A DNA stretch of 64,000 bases from Chrysophaeum taylorii (lineage: Eukaryota; Sar; Pelagophyceae; Pelagomonadales; Pelagomonadaceae): contig JAQMWT010000119.1 in the NCBI GenBank assembly GCA_029834535.1, positions 81,792 through 145,791 on the forward strand, read 5' to 3'. Under the pieces are notes generated by a model. The model was given only the letters and a program-made list of their open reading frames with translations, ran no database searches and had not been told where the DNA came from. This document shows, piece after piece, positions 10,422 through 21,189 of this stretch. The first letter of the stretch is position 1. Each line of letters starts with the position of its first letter. Position numbers and translations under genes: made by a program.

Positions 10422-11399
10422 CCTCGATTTAGGGTAAGGATCATGTAGGCCCGAGAGTAAGGATCAGGTAGGCGCGAGAGCCAGACAGTGATCCTCCAAG
10501 CCGTCTACGGCGACCTCGCAGACTATTTCCACGACCCGCGGCGGCTCTTTCAGCGCGCCATTCTCACGCCCCGTCGAAACGATGTTGTCGATGCTGACAA
10601 CGCGCGCATGACCGCGGCCTTTTTTTCCCGGAGACAAGGCGTCGGAGTTCTTTTCGGCTGACTAGGTTGGGTCGGAAGACGACACCTCGCTCTTTACAGT
10701 CGAGTTTTCGACTCCCTGGCAACCAACGGGATGCTGACTTTGATCGCGAGCTTGAAGTCTTCGCAACCTTGACCCGTCGCACGGCCACTGCAACGGTACC
10801 AGATACATGATCGATCGTGTCGTGTCACCGAGGCTCCTCCAAACTGTATCCCTTAAGGCCCGCCGACGCCAAACGATCAACAAGAGCCAGGGCCAGACGC
10901 CCCGCGAGGTCGGCGTCCTCTTGCCCAGGCCCGTCTTCTGTCACGTCCAGCTCTACGTGGCTCTCTGTCGATCGGCAACCCCGAGGATATGCTCTTCTGA
11001 GTCGACGACTCCACCCTACCCCACACGTGCTGCGCAATACCGATAAGCCCCCTCCCGGCGTCTACACGCGCACTGTAAGTGAACTTACTGGGACCAGGTG
11101 AACTTACTGGGGTTTGAGATTGGGACTAGGTGAACTGAGTGACCAGGTGAACTTACTGGGACCAGGTGAACTTACTGGGGTTTTTAGAGTAAAGGGTTTT
11201 TAGAGTAAACTCAAAGGTTGGCGGCGCGTGCGGATCAAAGCAGCTTGGATTGGCGGAGGCGAGAGCGACGAGCTCAAAGGAGTTGGTGTGAGCTAGGTGA
11301 ACTTACTGACCAGGTGAACTTATATGAAACTTACTGGAAACAGGTGAACTTACTGGGGTTAGAGATTGGGACTAGGTGAACTTACTGGCCTGCACTTGT
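10422..11399 (+). pseudogene. Helitron-type helicase remnant and 3' arm of copy B
   Basis: The translation in changing frames gives YGDLADYFHDPRRLFQRAILT, then [13 protein letters not shown] and a [13 protein letters not shown] segment. These correspond to the late motifs of Pif1-family helicases of Helitrons ([26 protein letters not shown]). The same stops and frame changes recur in every copy in the window. The family was therefore already broken when it amplified and relies on an enzyme made elsewhere. Confidence 0.7.
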
Positions 11400-12809
11400 A
11401 ACTACTAATCGACAGATGTTTGTTTGTGTGTTTGTCTGTCTCTGTCTGTCTGTCTTTAAATGTCGACTGCTAAGAGGGGGGTGTGTGTGGGGAGTATGAA
11501 GGATGTGGGTGGGTTTGTGGGGTATGAGGGATGTGCCTGACGGGCGGAGATAAGTACGCGGGACCTAGTCGGGGTCATCGCCGAGGCGTGGGGCAGGCGA
11601 AGAGAGGACGGGCCCCGCCCGTAGGTCGTACGCATGCTGCCGCCGGACGTATGTGCGACGAAGGGTGACGTCCTGCTGGGATCGGGCGGCCTGGGCGGGG
11701 TTCCCCGAGGCGGCGACATGGGTGAGGGCGGTGAGGGCACAGCGACCCCGGCCTAATGCGTTGGCGATCCCCCACTCACGGTAGATGCGGCGAGTTTGGG
11801 CCGCCTTTGCCTGTCCCTCGATTTAGGGTAAGGATCAGGTAGGCGCGAGAGTAAGGATCAGGTAGGCCCGCGAGCCAGCCATTGATCCTCCAAGCCGTCT
11901 ACGGCGACCTTGCAGACTGTTTCCACGACCCGCGGCGGCTCTTTCAGCGCGCCATTCTCACGCCCCGTCGAAACGATGTTGTCGATGCTGACAACGCGCG
12001 CATGACCGCGGCCTTTTTTTCCTGGAGACGAGGCGTCGGAGTTTTTTTCGGCCGACTAGGTTGGGTCAGAAGACGACGCCTCGCTCTTTAAAGTCGAGTT
12101 TTCAACTCCCTGACAACCAACGGCATGCTGACTTTGATCGCGAGCTTAAAGTCTTCGCAACCTCGACCCGTCGCACGGCCACTGCAACGGTACCAGATAC
12201 ATGATCGATCGTGTCGTGTCACCGAGGCTCCTCCAACCTGTATCCCTTAAGGCCCGCCGACGCCAAACGATCAACAAGAGCCAGGGCCAGACGCCCCGCG
12301 AGGTCGGCGTCCTCTTGCCCAGGCCCGTCTTCTGTCACGTCCAGCTCTACGTGGCTCTCTGTCGATCGGCAACCCCGAGGATATGCTCTTCTGAGTCGAC
12401 GACTCCACCCTACCCCACACGTGCTGCGCAATACCGATAAGCCCCCTCCCGGCGTCTACACGCGCACTGTAGGTGAACTTACTGGAACCAGGTGAACTTA
12501 CTGGGGTTGAGATTGGGACTAGGTGAACTGAGTGACCAGGTGAACTTACTGGGACCAGGTGAACTTACTGGGGTTTTTAGAGTAAACTCAAGGGTTGGCG
12601 GCACGTGCGGGTCAAAGCAGCTTGGATTGGCGGGGGTGAGAGCGACGAGCTCAAAGGAGTGGGCGTGAGCACGAGTGGGTTTACGCCGAACTTACTGGGG
12701 TTAGAGATTTGGACTAGGTGAACTAACTGACCAGGTGAACTTACTGGGACAAGGTGAACTTACTGGGGTTAGAGATTGGGACTAGGTGAACTTACTGGCC
12801 TGCACTTGT
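11400..12809 (+). mobile_element. Helitron-like element copy F, adjacent to copy B
   Basis: It starts AACTACTAATCG directly after the terminal T of copy B and ends CCTGCACTTGT. It contains a 357-bp LINE 3' fragment (11455-11811), then the helicase remnant (11880-12470) and the minisatellite. The left microsatellite before the LINE fragment is almost the same as in copy B. F may therefore be a deletion derivative of a B-like copy rather than a separate LINE insertion. Confidence 0.75.
11455..11811 (-). mobile_element. LINE 3' fragment in HLE-F
   Basis: It matches the last ~350 bp of the LINE at 5380, including the C-terminal codons ending in GDDPD. The right junction (GCCTGTCCCTCG) leaves only about 5 bp of possible duplication, unlike the other copies. 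Confidence 0.7.
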
Positions 12810-12991
12810 ACAATTTATAAACACGTGTGTCAGCTTGTTTACGACTTGCGTACATTAACACTATCACCATCGTTTGACCCTGATCACGCTCCTCTAACCA
12901 AAAACTATAGGTCAACCTTCTTTACAAATATATTCCCAGCAGATACATCTTTAACATTACACCAGAGTTCTATTACTATGTTCTACATTTA
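12810..12991 (+). pseudogene. Copia-type element coding segment between HLE-F and TIR element
   Basis: This AT-rich segment reads in frame from 5324 (TIYKHVCQLVYDLRTLTL...). Near its end another frame, PEFYYYVLHLADVV across the TIR-element site, joins the segment after the insertion. A small frameshift must therefore lie here. Confidence 0.45.
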
Positions 12992-13736
12992 ACTAACTAA
13001 CTAACTTCAGACCTCTCCCGAGCATGGGAGCCAGGCCGAACCGACAGGAGCCACTCCGGAATCACGGGCCTGTAGACGAGGAGCGCCGAAAGGTCGGTCG
13101 GCGGAGAGTGACCATCAAGCTTGTCGCTATGCGACGAGGAGACGGCGATGTGACTGACAACCAACTCGTCGATAACCTTCCGTCTTCGCCCCCGGCCATA
13201 CCCCGTCCCACTGCGAACGTTCCGGCTGCCAACCGGCCCGCTCGGGAGGCGAATAGGTTATAAACCCCTTAATAACACCCCATGTTAATCATTTCCCCCA
13301 GCGCGGACTTTCCGGGTGCTAACCGGCCAGCCCGGGAGGCGAGCAGGCACCGTCTCACTCCGGGACGGCCGGGGCCGCCGCAGGGAGCAAGCGTGTTAGG
13401 CGCCGTCCTCCATCGCAACCAACGGTTAGCGATCGCAGGGGTTAGGATAGGCCGGTTAGCACCCGGAAAGTCCGCGCTGGGATGGGGTTCGCTCGGTTGG
13501 GCAGAACGCGACGGACAGGTCGATTGTTCGTGGACCAACACGTCCGCGGTCTGCGACGCTTTTGCACGACTTCGCACAAGACCGCGCGCAGTGGCGGTCC
13601 GTCATCAACGAGTCCTCGTCCCTCGCCTCAGCCCCAACTGCGTGATTTTCCTATGTGATTCCGGATCGGCTCCTGCCTGTCCGGCCTGGCTCCCATGCTC
13701 GGGAGAGGTCTGAAGTTAGTTAGTTAGTTAGTTAAT
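12992..13736. mobile_element. TIR (foldback-type) element with CATTTA target duplication
   Basis: It is flanked by CATTTA at 12986-12991 and 13737-13742. The ends are inverted copies about 75 bp long: (TAAC)n, CTTCAGACCTCTCCCGAGC, CATGGGAGCCAGGCCG and on to GGAATCAC. The two ends differ by one TAAC unit and a few bases. A second inverted pair (CCCAGCGCGGACTTTCCGGG at ~13299 and its complement at ~13467) bounds an inner element. No transposase is visible, so it is non-autonomous. Confidence 0.75.
13299..13487. repeat. Inner inverted-repeat element nested in the TIR element
   Basis: CAGCGCGGACTTTCCGGGTG, then CTAACCGGCC, is mirrored by GGCCGGTTAGCACCCGGAAA, then GTCCGCGCTGG, about 155 bp further on. 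The unit between is GC-rich and non-coding. It looks like a small MITE inserted in the larger foldback element. Confidence 0.6.
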
Positions 13737-13742
13737 CATTTA

Positions 13743-13814
13743 GCCGACGTTGTCCTTAATCCTGAAAACGGTCAAGTCCGTATTTCCTCTAAACTGACTT
13801 TTACCCATCTTCCT
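13743..13814 (+). pseudogene. Copia-type element coding segment before HLE-C
   Basis: It reads ADVVLNPENGQVRISSKL then TFTHLP in frame, and continues across HLE-C as ISKSPPDYEQHPPP at 14730. This sits where the integrase-RT linker of a copia polyprotein is expected. Confidence 0.5.
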
Positions 13815-14729
13815 AACTACTAATCGACAGATGTTTGTTTGTTTGTTTGTTTGTCTGTTTGTCCCTCGATTTAGGGTAAGGATCAGGTAGGCGCGAGAGT
13901 AAGGATCAGGTAGGTGCGAGACCCAGACAGTGATCCTCCAAGCCGTCTACGGCGACCTCGCAGACTATTTCCACGACCCGCGGCGGCTCTTTCAGCGCGC
14001 CATTCTCACGCCCCGTCGAAACGATGTTGTCGATGCTGACAACGCGCGCATGACCGCGGCCCTTTTTTCCCGGAGACGAGGCGTCGGAGTTCGGAGTTCG
14101 GCTGACTAGGCTGGGTCGGAAGACGACGCCTCGCTCTTTACAGTCGAGCTTTCAACTCCCTGACAACCAACGGCATGCTGACTTTGATCGCGAGCTTAAA
14201 GTCTTCGCAACCTCGACCCGTCGCACGGCGACTGCAACGGTACCAGATACATCATCGATAGTGTCGTGTCACCGAGGCTCCTCCAACCTGTATCCCTCAA
14301 GCCCCACCGACGCCAAACGATCAACAAGAGCCAGAGGCAGACGCCCCGCAAGGTCGGCGTCCTCACACACACACACGCACGGTAGGTGAACTTACTGGGA
14401 CCAGGTGAACTTACTGGGGTTTGAGATTGGGACTAGGTGAACTTAGTGACCAGGTGAACTTACTGAGACCAAGTGAACTTACAGGGGTTTTTAGAGTGAA
14501 CGCAAAGGCGAGCGGCGTGTACGGATCAAAGCAGCTTAGATTGGCGGAGGTGAGAGCGACGAGCTCGAAGGAGAGTGGGGTGAGTGGATGTGAGCACGAG
14601 TGGGCTTACACCGAACTTACTGGGGTTAGAGATTGGGACTAGGTGAACTTACTGGGACCAGGTGAACTAACTGGGGTTAGAGATTGGGACTAGGTGAACT
14701 TACTGGCGAACTTACTGGCCTGCACTTGT
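13815..14729 (+). mobile_element. Helitron-like element copy C
   Basis: The left end is AACTACTAATCGACAG and the right end CCTGCACTTGT. The helicase remnant at 13930-14365 is shorter than in other copies, because the part after the GEVGVL-coding region is replaced by an ACAC tract near 14365. The flanks rejoin exactly in frame (THLP then ISKSPP) with no target duplication. No LINE fragment is present. Confidence 0.8.
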
Positions 14730-17560
14730 ATTTCTAAATCTCCTCCTGATTATGAACAACATCCACCTCCCGCACCTTCACCCGACATTCCCTTCTCTGT
14801 TCACAGCACCCCCAATGATGCGGCGCAGAGGGGGAATGCTATGCCTACCGACACCGACCATGAGTGGGGGGCTCCTTCTTCTGATCTCCATGCTCCTTCT
14901 CTGCTCCCGCATCTGCTCCAGCTGTTGCTCCTACACCCGCTACTTCCGCCACCACACCTACATCTGAAGTGTCTCCCGACACTCTGCCACTTTTACCACC
15001 TTATCGGTCTCTTTATTCCCAGGATGTCCTCCGTCTCACCCGTGGTCCTCATCACCCTCAGCCTCGTCGCAAAACCAATCTCAAGGATGTTCTCACTCGT
15101 ATTGCTTCGCCTACTGTTGCCGCTTATAAACAAGCCGGTGGTACGCTCGCCGACTTGAAGTATGACCTCTCCAAGCAGTACATAACATTCTGCGACCCCA
15201 CCCTCCACTCCCTTCATATCGCTCATGGCATCCACTGGACGGCTATACCTCCAGAGGGGGAATTTACACCATCCCTTCATCACCATGTGCACCAAGCGAT
15301 TTCACAGTCCCCTTCAGTTATGTGTCATAGGAGCCATAGCCACCCATCGCCTGATGCTCCCCATGTCCACTTCTACGACGACGTCAACCTTGCCGATTTT
15401 CACCTTCCTCGAGCTCTCGTTCATTTAGTTTCTGAACATGCTCACGCCTTTCAAGTTCCTCCCGCTCAATATGCTTATGCTTTGTTCACGCCCCACTCCA
15501 TTTTGGATCATAATGACGCTTCTTATGGTGCTTCCGAGCCTCATCTCTCCGCCATCGAAGACTATATCACCGTGCAATCGCATTACATTGAAGCCCACCT
15601 TGGTGATGCTCCTCTACTAGTCGTTCAACTCATCGAAGATCCCGATCACGCTCATCTGCCCGATAATGTCGCTTCTTACGCAATTACGCATCTGACGAAG
15701 ACTCATGACCCCAGCACGGTTGGTTCGGACGAATACAAGATTCAAGCCAAAGATATCAAAATTGATGAATATGAATTGAACTGCCTCAAAGGTCTCTCAG
15801 ACGCTGATCGCAAAGCTTATGTTGCTGCCATCTCTAAAGAGATTTTTGACATTGTTGAGTTTGGCTGCTTTAAACTAGCGTTGCCAATGGCCAACTCAAA
15901 GCCTATTGACACCCGTCTCGTCCTACGTATAAAAACCAACGCTGCTGGTCAGTACATTGAACATAAAGCACGCCTGGTACTACGAGGATTCTTAGCCTCT
16001 CTGGGCACCGATTTCTTCAACACATTCAGCCCTATGGCACAGCTTACCGGCATCCGTTGTGTTTTGGCGCTAGCAGCTCATCTGCGACTTCCCGTCTATC
16101 ATGTCGACGTCCCTAACGCTTTTGTTCAAGCTCCCATCGATTCGCATGTCTACGTTAAACTGCCACAAGGCATTTACCTTCTCGATCCCGAAGATACTAA
16201 ATACCAAGGCCGCCGTCTCCCAAAGCTACTTAAATCTCTCTATGGATTGCGTCAGAGCCCTGCCCTTTGGAATCAAACCAAAAACTGCTTCTTTGATTCA
16301 TTAGGTTACACACGATTTCGAACAGGTACATGCATTCACGCTAAAGTCCAAGCTGACGCTACATTTCTAATTTGCACGCTCTCAGTAGACGACGTCGTCA
16401 TTACTTGTACTTCGGAAACTCTACGTCGTGAGTTCCAACAAGCCCTGAAAAAGGAATACTCAGTCGACACCTTCGAGGAAGTCCATACTCTCCTAGGCAT
16501 GCGCATAACGCGTACAACAGATGGCTCTATATCACTGGATTGTCAGGCTAAACTTGACGCATTGTTCGAAGAGTACCCCATTTTAATGCAGTTACGTCCC
16601 ACGTCTACACCGATGTCACCATCAACCACGTATAAAACTGGAGAGCCATCATCTGATATGGACAATTTCATTCTTCATACCTTCTCTACGCTACTCGGCA
16701 AGCTCACGTTTGTTCAATTGGCCTGTCGCCCTGATTTATCCCAAAGCCTTAGTCGTTGCTCTCGAGGAATGCACAATCCAGCATTTCTGCATGTTCAAGT
16801 AATAACAGGAACGCTCCGCTACTTGCGTAAGCCCGAAAATCGTAATCTTCGCCTCTGGTACTACTCTGGTCCTTCCGCTCTAATGGACCATCTTCGACTT
16901 CTTATTGGTAATCGTACTGACATGGCCACCATGTTGGACCACACTAAAGAACAAGTTGATTCAGGTAATTTTGATCCACTGGTCGCATTCGTTGATGCCG
17001 ATAATGCACCTTCTTATGAACAAGACCGCAAATCTACAACAGGCTAGGCTATCTTTTTGTTTGGTTCTCTAATCACTTGGAAGTCTAAGCTACAGCCTAT
17101 AACAGCTACTTCTACGCATGAGAGTGAACTTATCGCCCTCAATATGTGAGCCGATGATGTGGTTTGGTTACGCAAATTGCTAACGGGAATGGCATTCGTT
17201 GTAAACCCTCACTTCTATCTCCGCCAACCTTCAGGGAAAGATCTGCGACTAGACTATGATGCTCACGACATTCCCCTCCCATTGGACATGTCGTCCATAC
17301 GTAACAGTCCTATACTCGGAGATTCGGCCTCTGCTATTCATCTATCAAATAACCCCGACAGCGCGACTAAGGCTAAAGCTATCAGCACACGCTGGTTCCG
17401 TATACGTGACTACGTACAGTTAAAACGAATCCGCCTACATCATGTTTCCGGTACCCATAATATCGCCGATGGATTTACCAAACCCTTTGGAGCTCCACTC
17501 TTCAGCAGATTTCGCACGTTACTCGGCTTACAACAACCCATAGCTCAACAAGATGGTTAA
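14730..17560 (+). pseudogene. Ty1/copia-type pol: linker, reverse transcriptase, RNase H
   Basis: A Pro/Ala-rich linker comes first, with a frame change near 14.9 kb. Then comes a long frame containing the copia RT: KPIDTRLVLRIKTNAAGQY, ARLVLRGF, FNTFSPMAQL, HVDVPNAFVQAP, LKSLYGLRQSPALWN. SVDD (16382-16393) stands in place of the usual YVDD, and LGMRI and the LGKLTFVQLACRPDLS region follow. RNase H continues with FVDADNAPSYEQDRKSTTG, TATSTHESELIAL, ILGDSASAIHL and the TKAKAISTRWFRIRDYV segment ending HNIADGFTKP. It carries in-frame stops TAG at 17045 and TGA at 17147. The family assignment is firm from the gene order and motifs. Confidence 0.9.
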
Positions 17561-17633
17561 TCATTACCCTCCATTATGTCCGAAATGACTTTAAACTAAC
17601 CCTGCTATGCACAGGATACTGGCTTGCTAAAAT

Positions 17634-18386
17634 GTGAAATGCTACATAAAATGTGATGTGGAGATTCCTCTCATGATGAATCCCACTAAAAACAAAGACG
17701 CTGCGAGCCGACGCCACTCTACCATGAACCGTGGTCGCGGTGGTGGTATACTGTCACTGTCTCCACCCTTTAATGCTCTAACTCCAAGCGCTGCACCGAC
17801 TAGTTCCCCTAATCGGAAACATCAAACCTATTTGTCGGTGGCGCAAGGACATCAATCTACGCCCAAGGCGCCCAAGACAGCTGCCCAACAACAGTCTAAA
17901 TCACAAGCAGCAAAGTCTGAGTATTTCCTGTTCAAACATTGTAAATTTGACGTATTAGCGATGATGTCCGGGAACGTTACTGCTCTTGGCTCATCACCAC
18001 CCAACTTTCTTATTCCGCAACACAAGGACCCCCAGTGCTGGCTTAAGTCTTTGCAGCAGCTGCTTACGGAAGCACAACAGACAGAGTTTGTAGACAACGT
18101 ACAATATCTCAGCTCAGTGTTGTGTGTCAAGACTAAGCGTATCCGAAACGCCCCCGATATATCTCCTAACGAGGGTATACGTCTTCATCGCTTCCCACCC
18201 ATTAAAGGGGTTGTCAAAGTACATGTGACGTGTACAAAGTGCTACAACAAAACGGATACACCAGGCACTCCAGTCGTGCTCATCATATGTAATGAGGATG
18301 AACTTAAAACTGACAGGATTCGCCAAATTACCGCCAATGCTTATATATTTTCGTCAACTATCACCTGTACAGCAAACTGCACTTAA
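17634..18386 (+). CDS. Unknown ORF downstream of copia RNase H
   Basis: About 250 residues with a basic, Ser/Pro/Gln-rich N-terminal third (MNRGRGGGILSLSPP near residue 31). A more globular part follows, with paired cysteines (CTKCYNK) around residue 205. The base composition matches the retroelement, not the host. Copia elements normally end soon after RNase H. A further ORF would be an env-like or lineage-specific third gene, or a gag from a second element. I do not recognise it. Confidence 0.4.
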   Translation: MKCYIKCDVEIPLMMNPTKNKDAASRRHSTMNRGRGGGILSLSPPFNALTPSAAPTSSPNRKHQTYLSVAQGHQSTPKAPKTAAQQQSKSQAAKSEYFLFKHCKFDVLAMMSGNVTALGSSPPNFLIPQHKDPQCWLKSLQQLLTEAQQTEFVDNVQYLSSVLCVKTKRIRNAPDISPNEGIRLHRFPPIKGVVKVHVTCTKCYNKTDTPGTPVVLIICNEDELKTDRIRQITANAYIFSSTITCTANCT

Positions 18387-19457
18387 AATGTGCTAATCCA
18401 GGTTGGCTACCCTTCGGATATAATTGATGTCTTTTCAGATGATACTTCTTCTGAAGATGTTTCACCAGCGCTGATCGACAATCCACCCGCTGAACCCACG
18501 CCAGATAAAGCTAACGACGATATGGCTGAATCTTTAATTCAATGAAAAGAAGAGGCTCGGTCTTTATCTTTACGTCTCACTAATACCGAGCAGCAATTGA
18601 TGGCACGAGATCAACAACTATCGCTTGCATTAACAACTCTCACACAGATGCAATAGACTTACGAAAATCTAAACACTCAAGTGATTGAGAACATCAAGCA
18701 TGTGTCTCTATTAGACAACATCTTGTCAAGTCTTCAGATGCATCAGGACACCATAATCCCGTCCTCTGCTGTATTTGTCCATATCATTTCTCGGTCACTT
18801 ATCTCATCTATTGGACAGCTCCCTCCAGATACGTATAATGAGGCTCAGCAAGTTCAAATCGACGCAGCAGCTCATCATCTCCACACAGCTATGTCTGATG
18901 CAAATGATCGTGTTATTCCTGCATTGGATCTACACACTCTTACACCCGATTCTGCTATGTCTTTCCTTTCGTCTGTCATATCACCCTTGGTCACCTTGAG
19001 TGATAAAATGACTACGCACAATACTAACACTACTAACGACCCTTCTTCTGATGTTCATAATTCGCCTTCTCCAGAGTTAAAGGAACTGGACGATAATAGC
19101 GAAGATGAATTGGACCATACATCTGATGTGGATACTAATACAGCTTCTTTGCGTAGCATTACAACACGCTCGACATCATTATTAATTTGTCCTGTTCTGT
19201 TGTTGTTTGTTCCATTGTCCACTGTTTTTATGTATATCGCACAAGTTCCGCCTCAAGAACGTCTGAAATGCATAAACCGTTTCCACACGTTGAGGGGGTC
19301 CAGAGAGCTACACTATTATGTGTGCGATACTGGAACATTTTCACACCTATCTCTACACGAGGGTTTTCTCTCCGTAATACGGCATTCCCTCTTTCTTTCC
19401 TTTTTTTCCTTACCCTTCCGCCCCTTTTCTTTCATGACTATGAAGAACCCAGTCTGA
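18387..19457 (+). pseudogene. Unknown AT-rich coding remnant, 3' part of the copia-type element
   Basis: Reading frames with single in-frame stops (near 18543 and 18654) run into an open frame from 18681. They encode a Gln/Leu-rich coiled segment (QQLSLALTTLTQMQ), then an acidic Asp/Ser-rich tail (SPELKELDDNSEDELDHTSD). It ends before the 3' LTR region. It may belong with the preceding ORF as one broken protein. Confidence 0.35.
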
Positions 19458-19644
19458 AGCTCTTTTCCAACATGGAGTAGGCCTCCAGGTGCGTACCGTC
19501 GAGTACGGGGTTTTCTGTTTAATTAACAGAGACTTCGTTCCCCGTTGTCAGTGTAAACGCTTCTATGGGACTTAATGTCCTTAAGAAGTTAGGGCCTAAA
19601 TCCCTACCTTGTGTAGTAGCATGTGACAAGCGGAATGGTCTGTA

Positions 19645-19702
19645 CACGCCTAAGACTGCACGCAGTCTCTACCATGTACCCGGAGAGGGTCAAATCTCTC
19701 CA
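19645..19702 (+). repeat. 3' end of the 3' LTR of the copia-type element
   Basis: It matches window positions 1-58 with one mismatch, in direct orientation. The LTR start lies somewhere upstream, probably between 19460 and 19640, but is not resolvable because only the last 58 bp of the 5' LTR are in the window. Confidence 0.6.
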
Positions 19703-21189
19703 TGGCTATACCCTTCTCCTCATATCCCTACGATCCCAGCTCCGATTTTGCCCGCGGGTATACCATCCCCCACCCCCCTGGCGCCGGCGTTCGAGCGTGT
19801 TATCGATATTCGAACGATAGCAATAGATTTCGTGCCTTGTTCAATTCGAGCAGGTCTCGCGACGGGCTGGCCGGTGGCTGGATTGGTTTTTGGGATGTTC
19901 AGAAACCAAATTATGTCGCTCCGTCCGTAAAGGAAGTTTGAAATGCGCTGGGTCGCGATACCGATGCAGACTCTAATGCTGTCAACCCCACTCCCTCCGC
20001 TCAGTAATTGCCTTATCACGATGTCGCGAGCGTGGCTGAAGTCCGCAGCTTCGCCTCCGACGATGATGAGTACGATCTCATCGCAAAGCTGAGCGCCGAG
20101 GATGCGCCCCAGCCGCTCGCTCCTCGGAGAAATAACCCTCCGCGGCATAAATAACAATCTGCGTGTCGGTAACTTGGACCCCGAGGCCCCTCATGTCCCG
20201 GTCGGCTAGGTTAGCGAACGAAGCGATTGTCGCGGTTGATACCACTGTGCAGCGTTGAAAAAATGTTGCGGTCGAGATTGCTGCTGCGCATCCGATGCAA
20301 AAGCTGGTCTCAAGGGCCCATAAGGTGGACCTGGGAGTTCGTCAGCATTGGATCCTGCGCTGGACGCACCAATCCGATGAAGTGGTGGAACTGCCCCGAA
20401 ATCCGAAGCGCGGAATTTGAGCGCCAGGCACCGCCATCGCCCCGGAAAACGTAACGTTCATGCTCGCAAAGTTGACAGCACTGATAGAATCGCGAATGTG
20501 GTCTTCGAAGTTGCGGCCCAGTGTGTCGGTGCGAATTAAGAGATGGCTGCGGAATCGCTGGCAAGACGACAGACACCCCCCTTGCCTCACAACGGTTGTG
20601 CGAACGTTTCTTATTTGCGTCTGGTGGCTAATACGAAGCTCGGTATTGCTGGCTCTCGACCGTCATCGAATCTAAATTGCTTTCGTTGATCGCGCTTTCA
20701 TTGAACTATTCGATGGCATCCGACGCCCCAGTTGGAAAATCCGAGCCTCCAATCTCTCACCATTGATAATGATTATTATCTCGATGCTGTCGCTGATGTC
20801 GACGATCCGAAGCCTGGGAAGCGTGGTGTTGCTGCTGCTTTTGCTGTCGCCGATTTCGAAGGATCCGTTTGCGTTTCTGGTCGACGTAGCTGTAATCAGC
20901 ATTGCGGCTACTATTCCAAAGGCGGTAGTCGCTTGCCGCTCAAATGGCAAGCAGTACACCGTGCACCACTGCATGATAAGCATGGATCAGCATGCCGGTC
21001 ACCCGAAGAATGCGGTTGTCAGACATCGCTCGAATTGAGGTGGTATTCTGCGGCTCCCGCCGCGCCGCCGCGTCATCGACAGGCACAGGCACGCGCGCTG
21101 AGCAATAACTGCTTCCGCAACTGCCATGGAAGACCGTTCTTATCAGCGGAGTTGGCAAAGCGGGTCAACGACGGACGTGAAATTGTCTA
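19703..21189. other. Decayed region of unknown origin
   Basis: There is no recognisable gene. Short open stretches occur on both strands. The most protein-like is a plus-strand acidic segment near 20000-20150 (VASVAEVRSFASDDDEYDLI, with stops on both sides). The composition is between that of the copia element and the host. It is probably an old transposon remnant. Confidence 0.4.

Larger units (their letters stand above)
5325..11399 (+). mobile_element. Helitron-like element copy B carrying a nearly full LINE
   Basis: The left terminus is AACTACTAATCGACAG and the right terminus ...CCTGCACTTGT. The left microsatellite was the target of the LINE at 5380-10406, which is flanked by a 15-bp duplication. 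The helicase remnant and 3' minisatellite follow at 10422-11399. Copy F abuts its right end with no bases between. Confidence 0.75.
1..19702 (+). mobile_element. Large Ty1/copia-type LTR retrotransposon, broken and multiply nested
   Basis: The element runs from before the window to 19702. Its own sequence is visibly AT-richer than the host genes. I assign to it 1-~980, ~1268-3621, 4688-5324, 12810-12991, 13743-13814 and 14730-19702, about 9 kb in all. The boundaries between pieces are supported by reading-frame continuity when the insertions are removed. The identifying parts are a 58-bp terminal direct repeat (1-58 and 19645-19702), a half-tRNA(iMet)-like primer site from about 55, and a copia-type RT/RNase H at 14969-17560. 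I could not recognise the protease or integrase. The ORFs after RNase H are unexplained. The coding parts carry stops and frameshifts, so this copy is dead. Confidence 0.8.

Noticed and set aside
13705-13736. TTAG repeats as interstitial telomere
   Set aside because: The unit is TTAG/TAAC of 4 nt and always sits at the tips of the foldback element.
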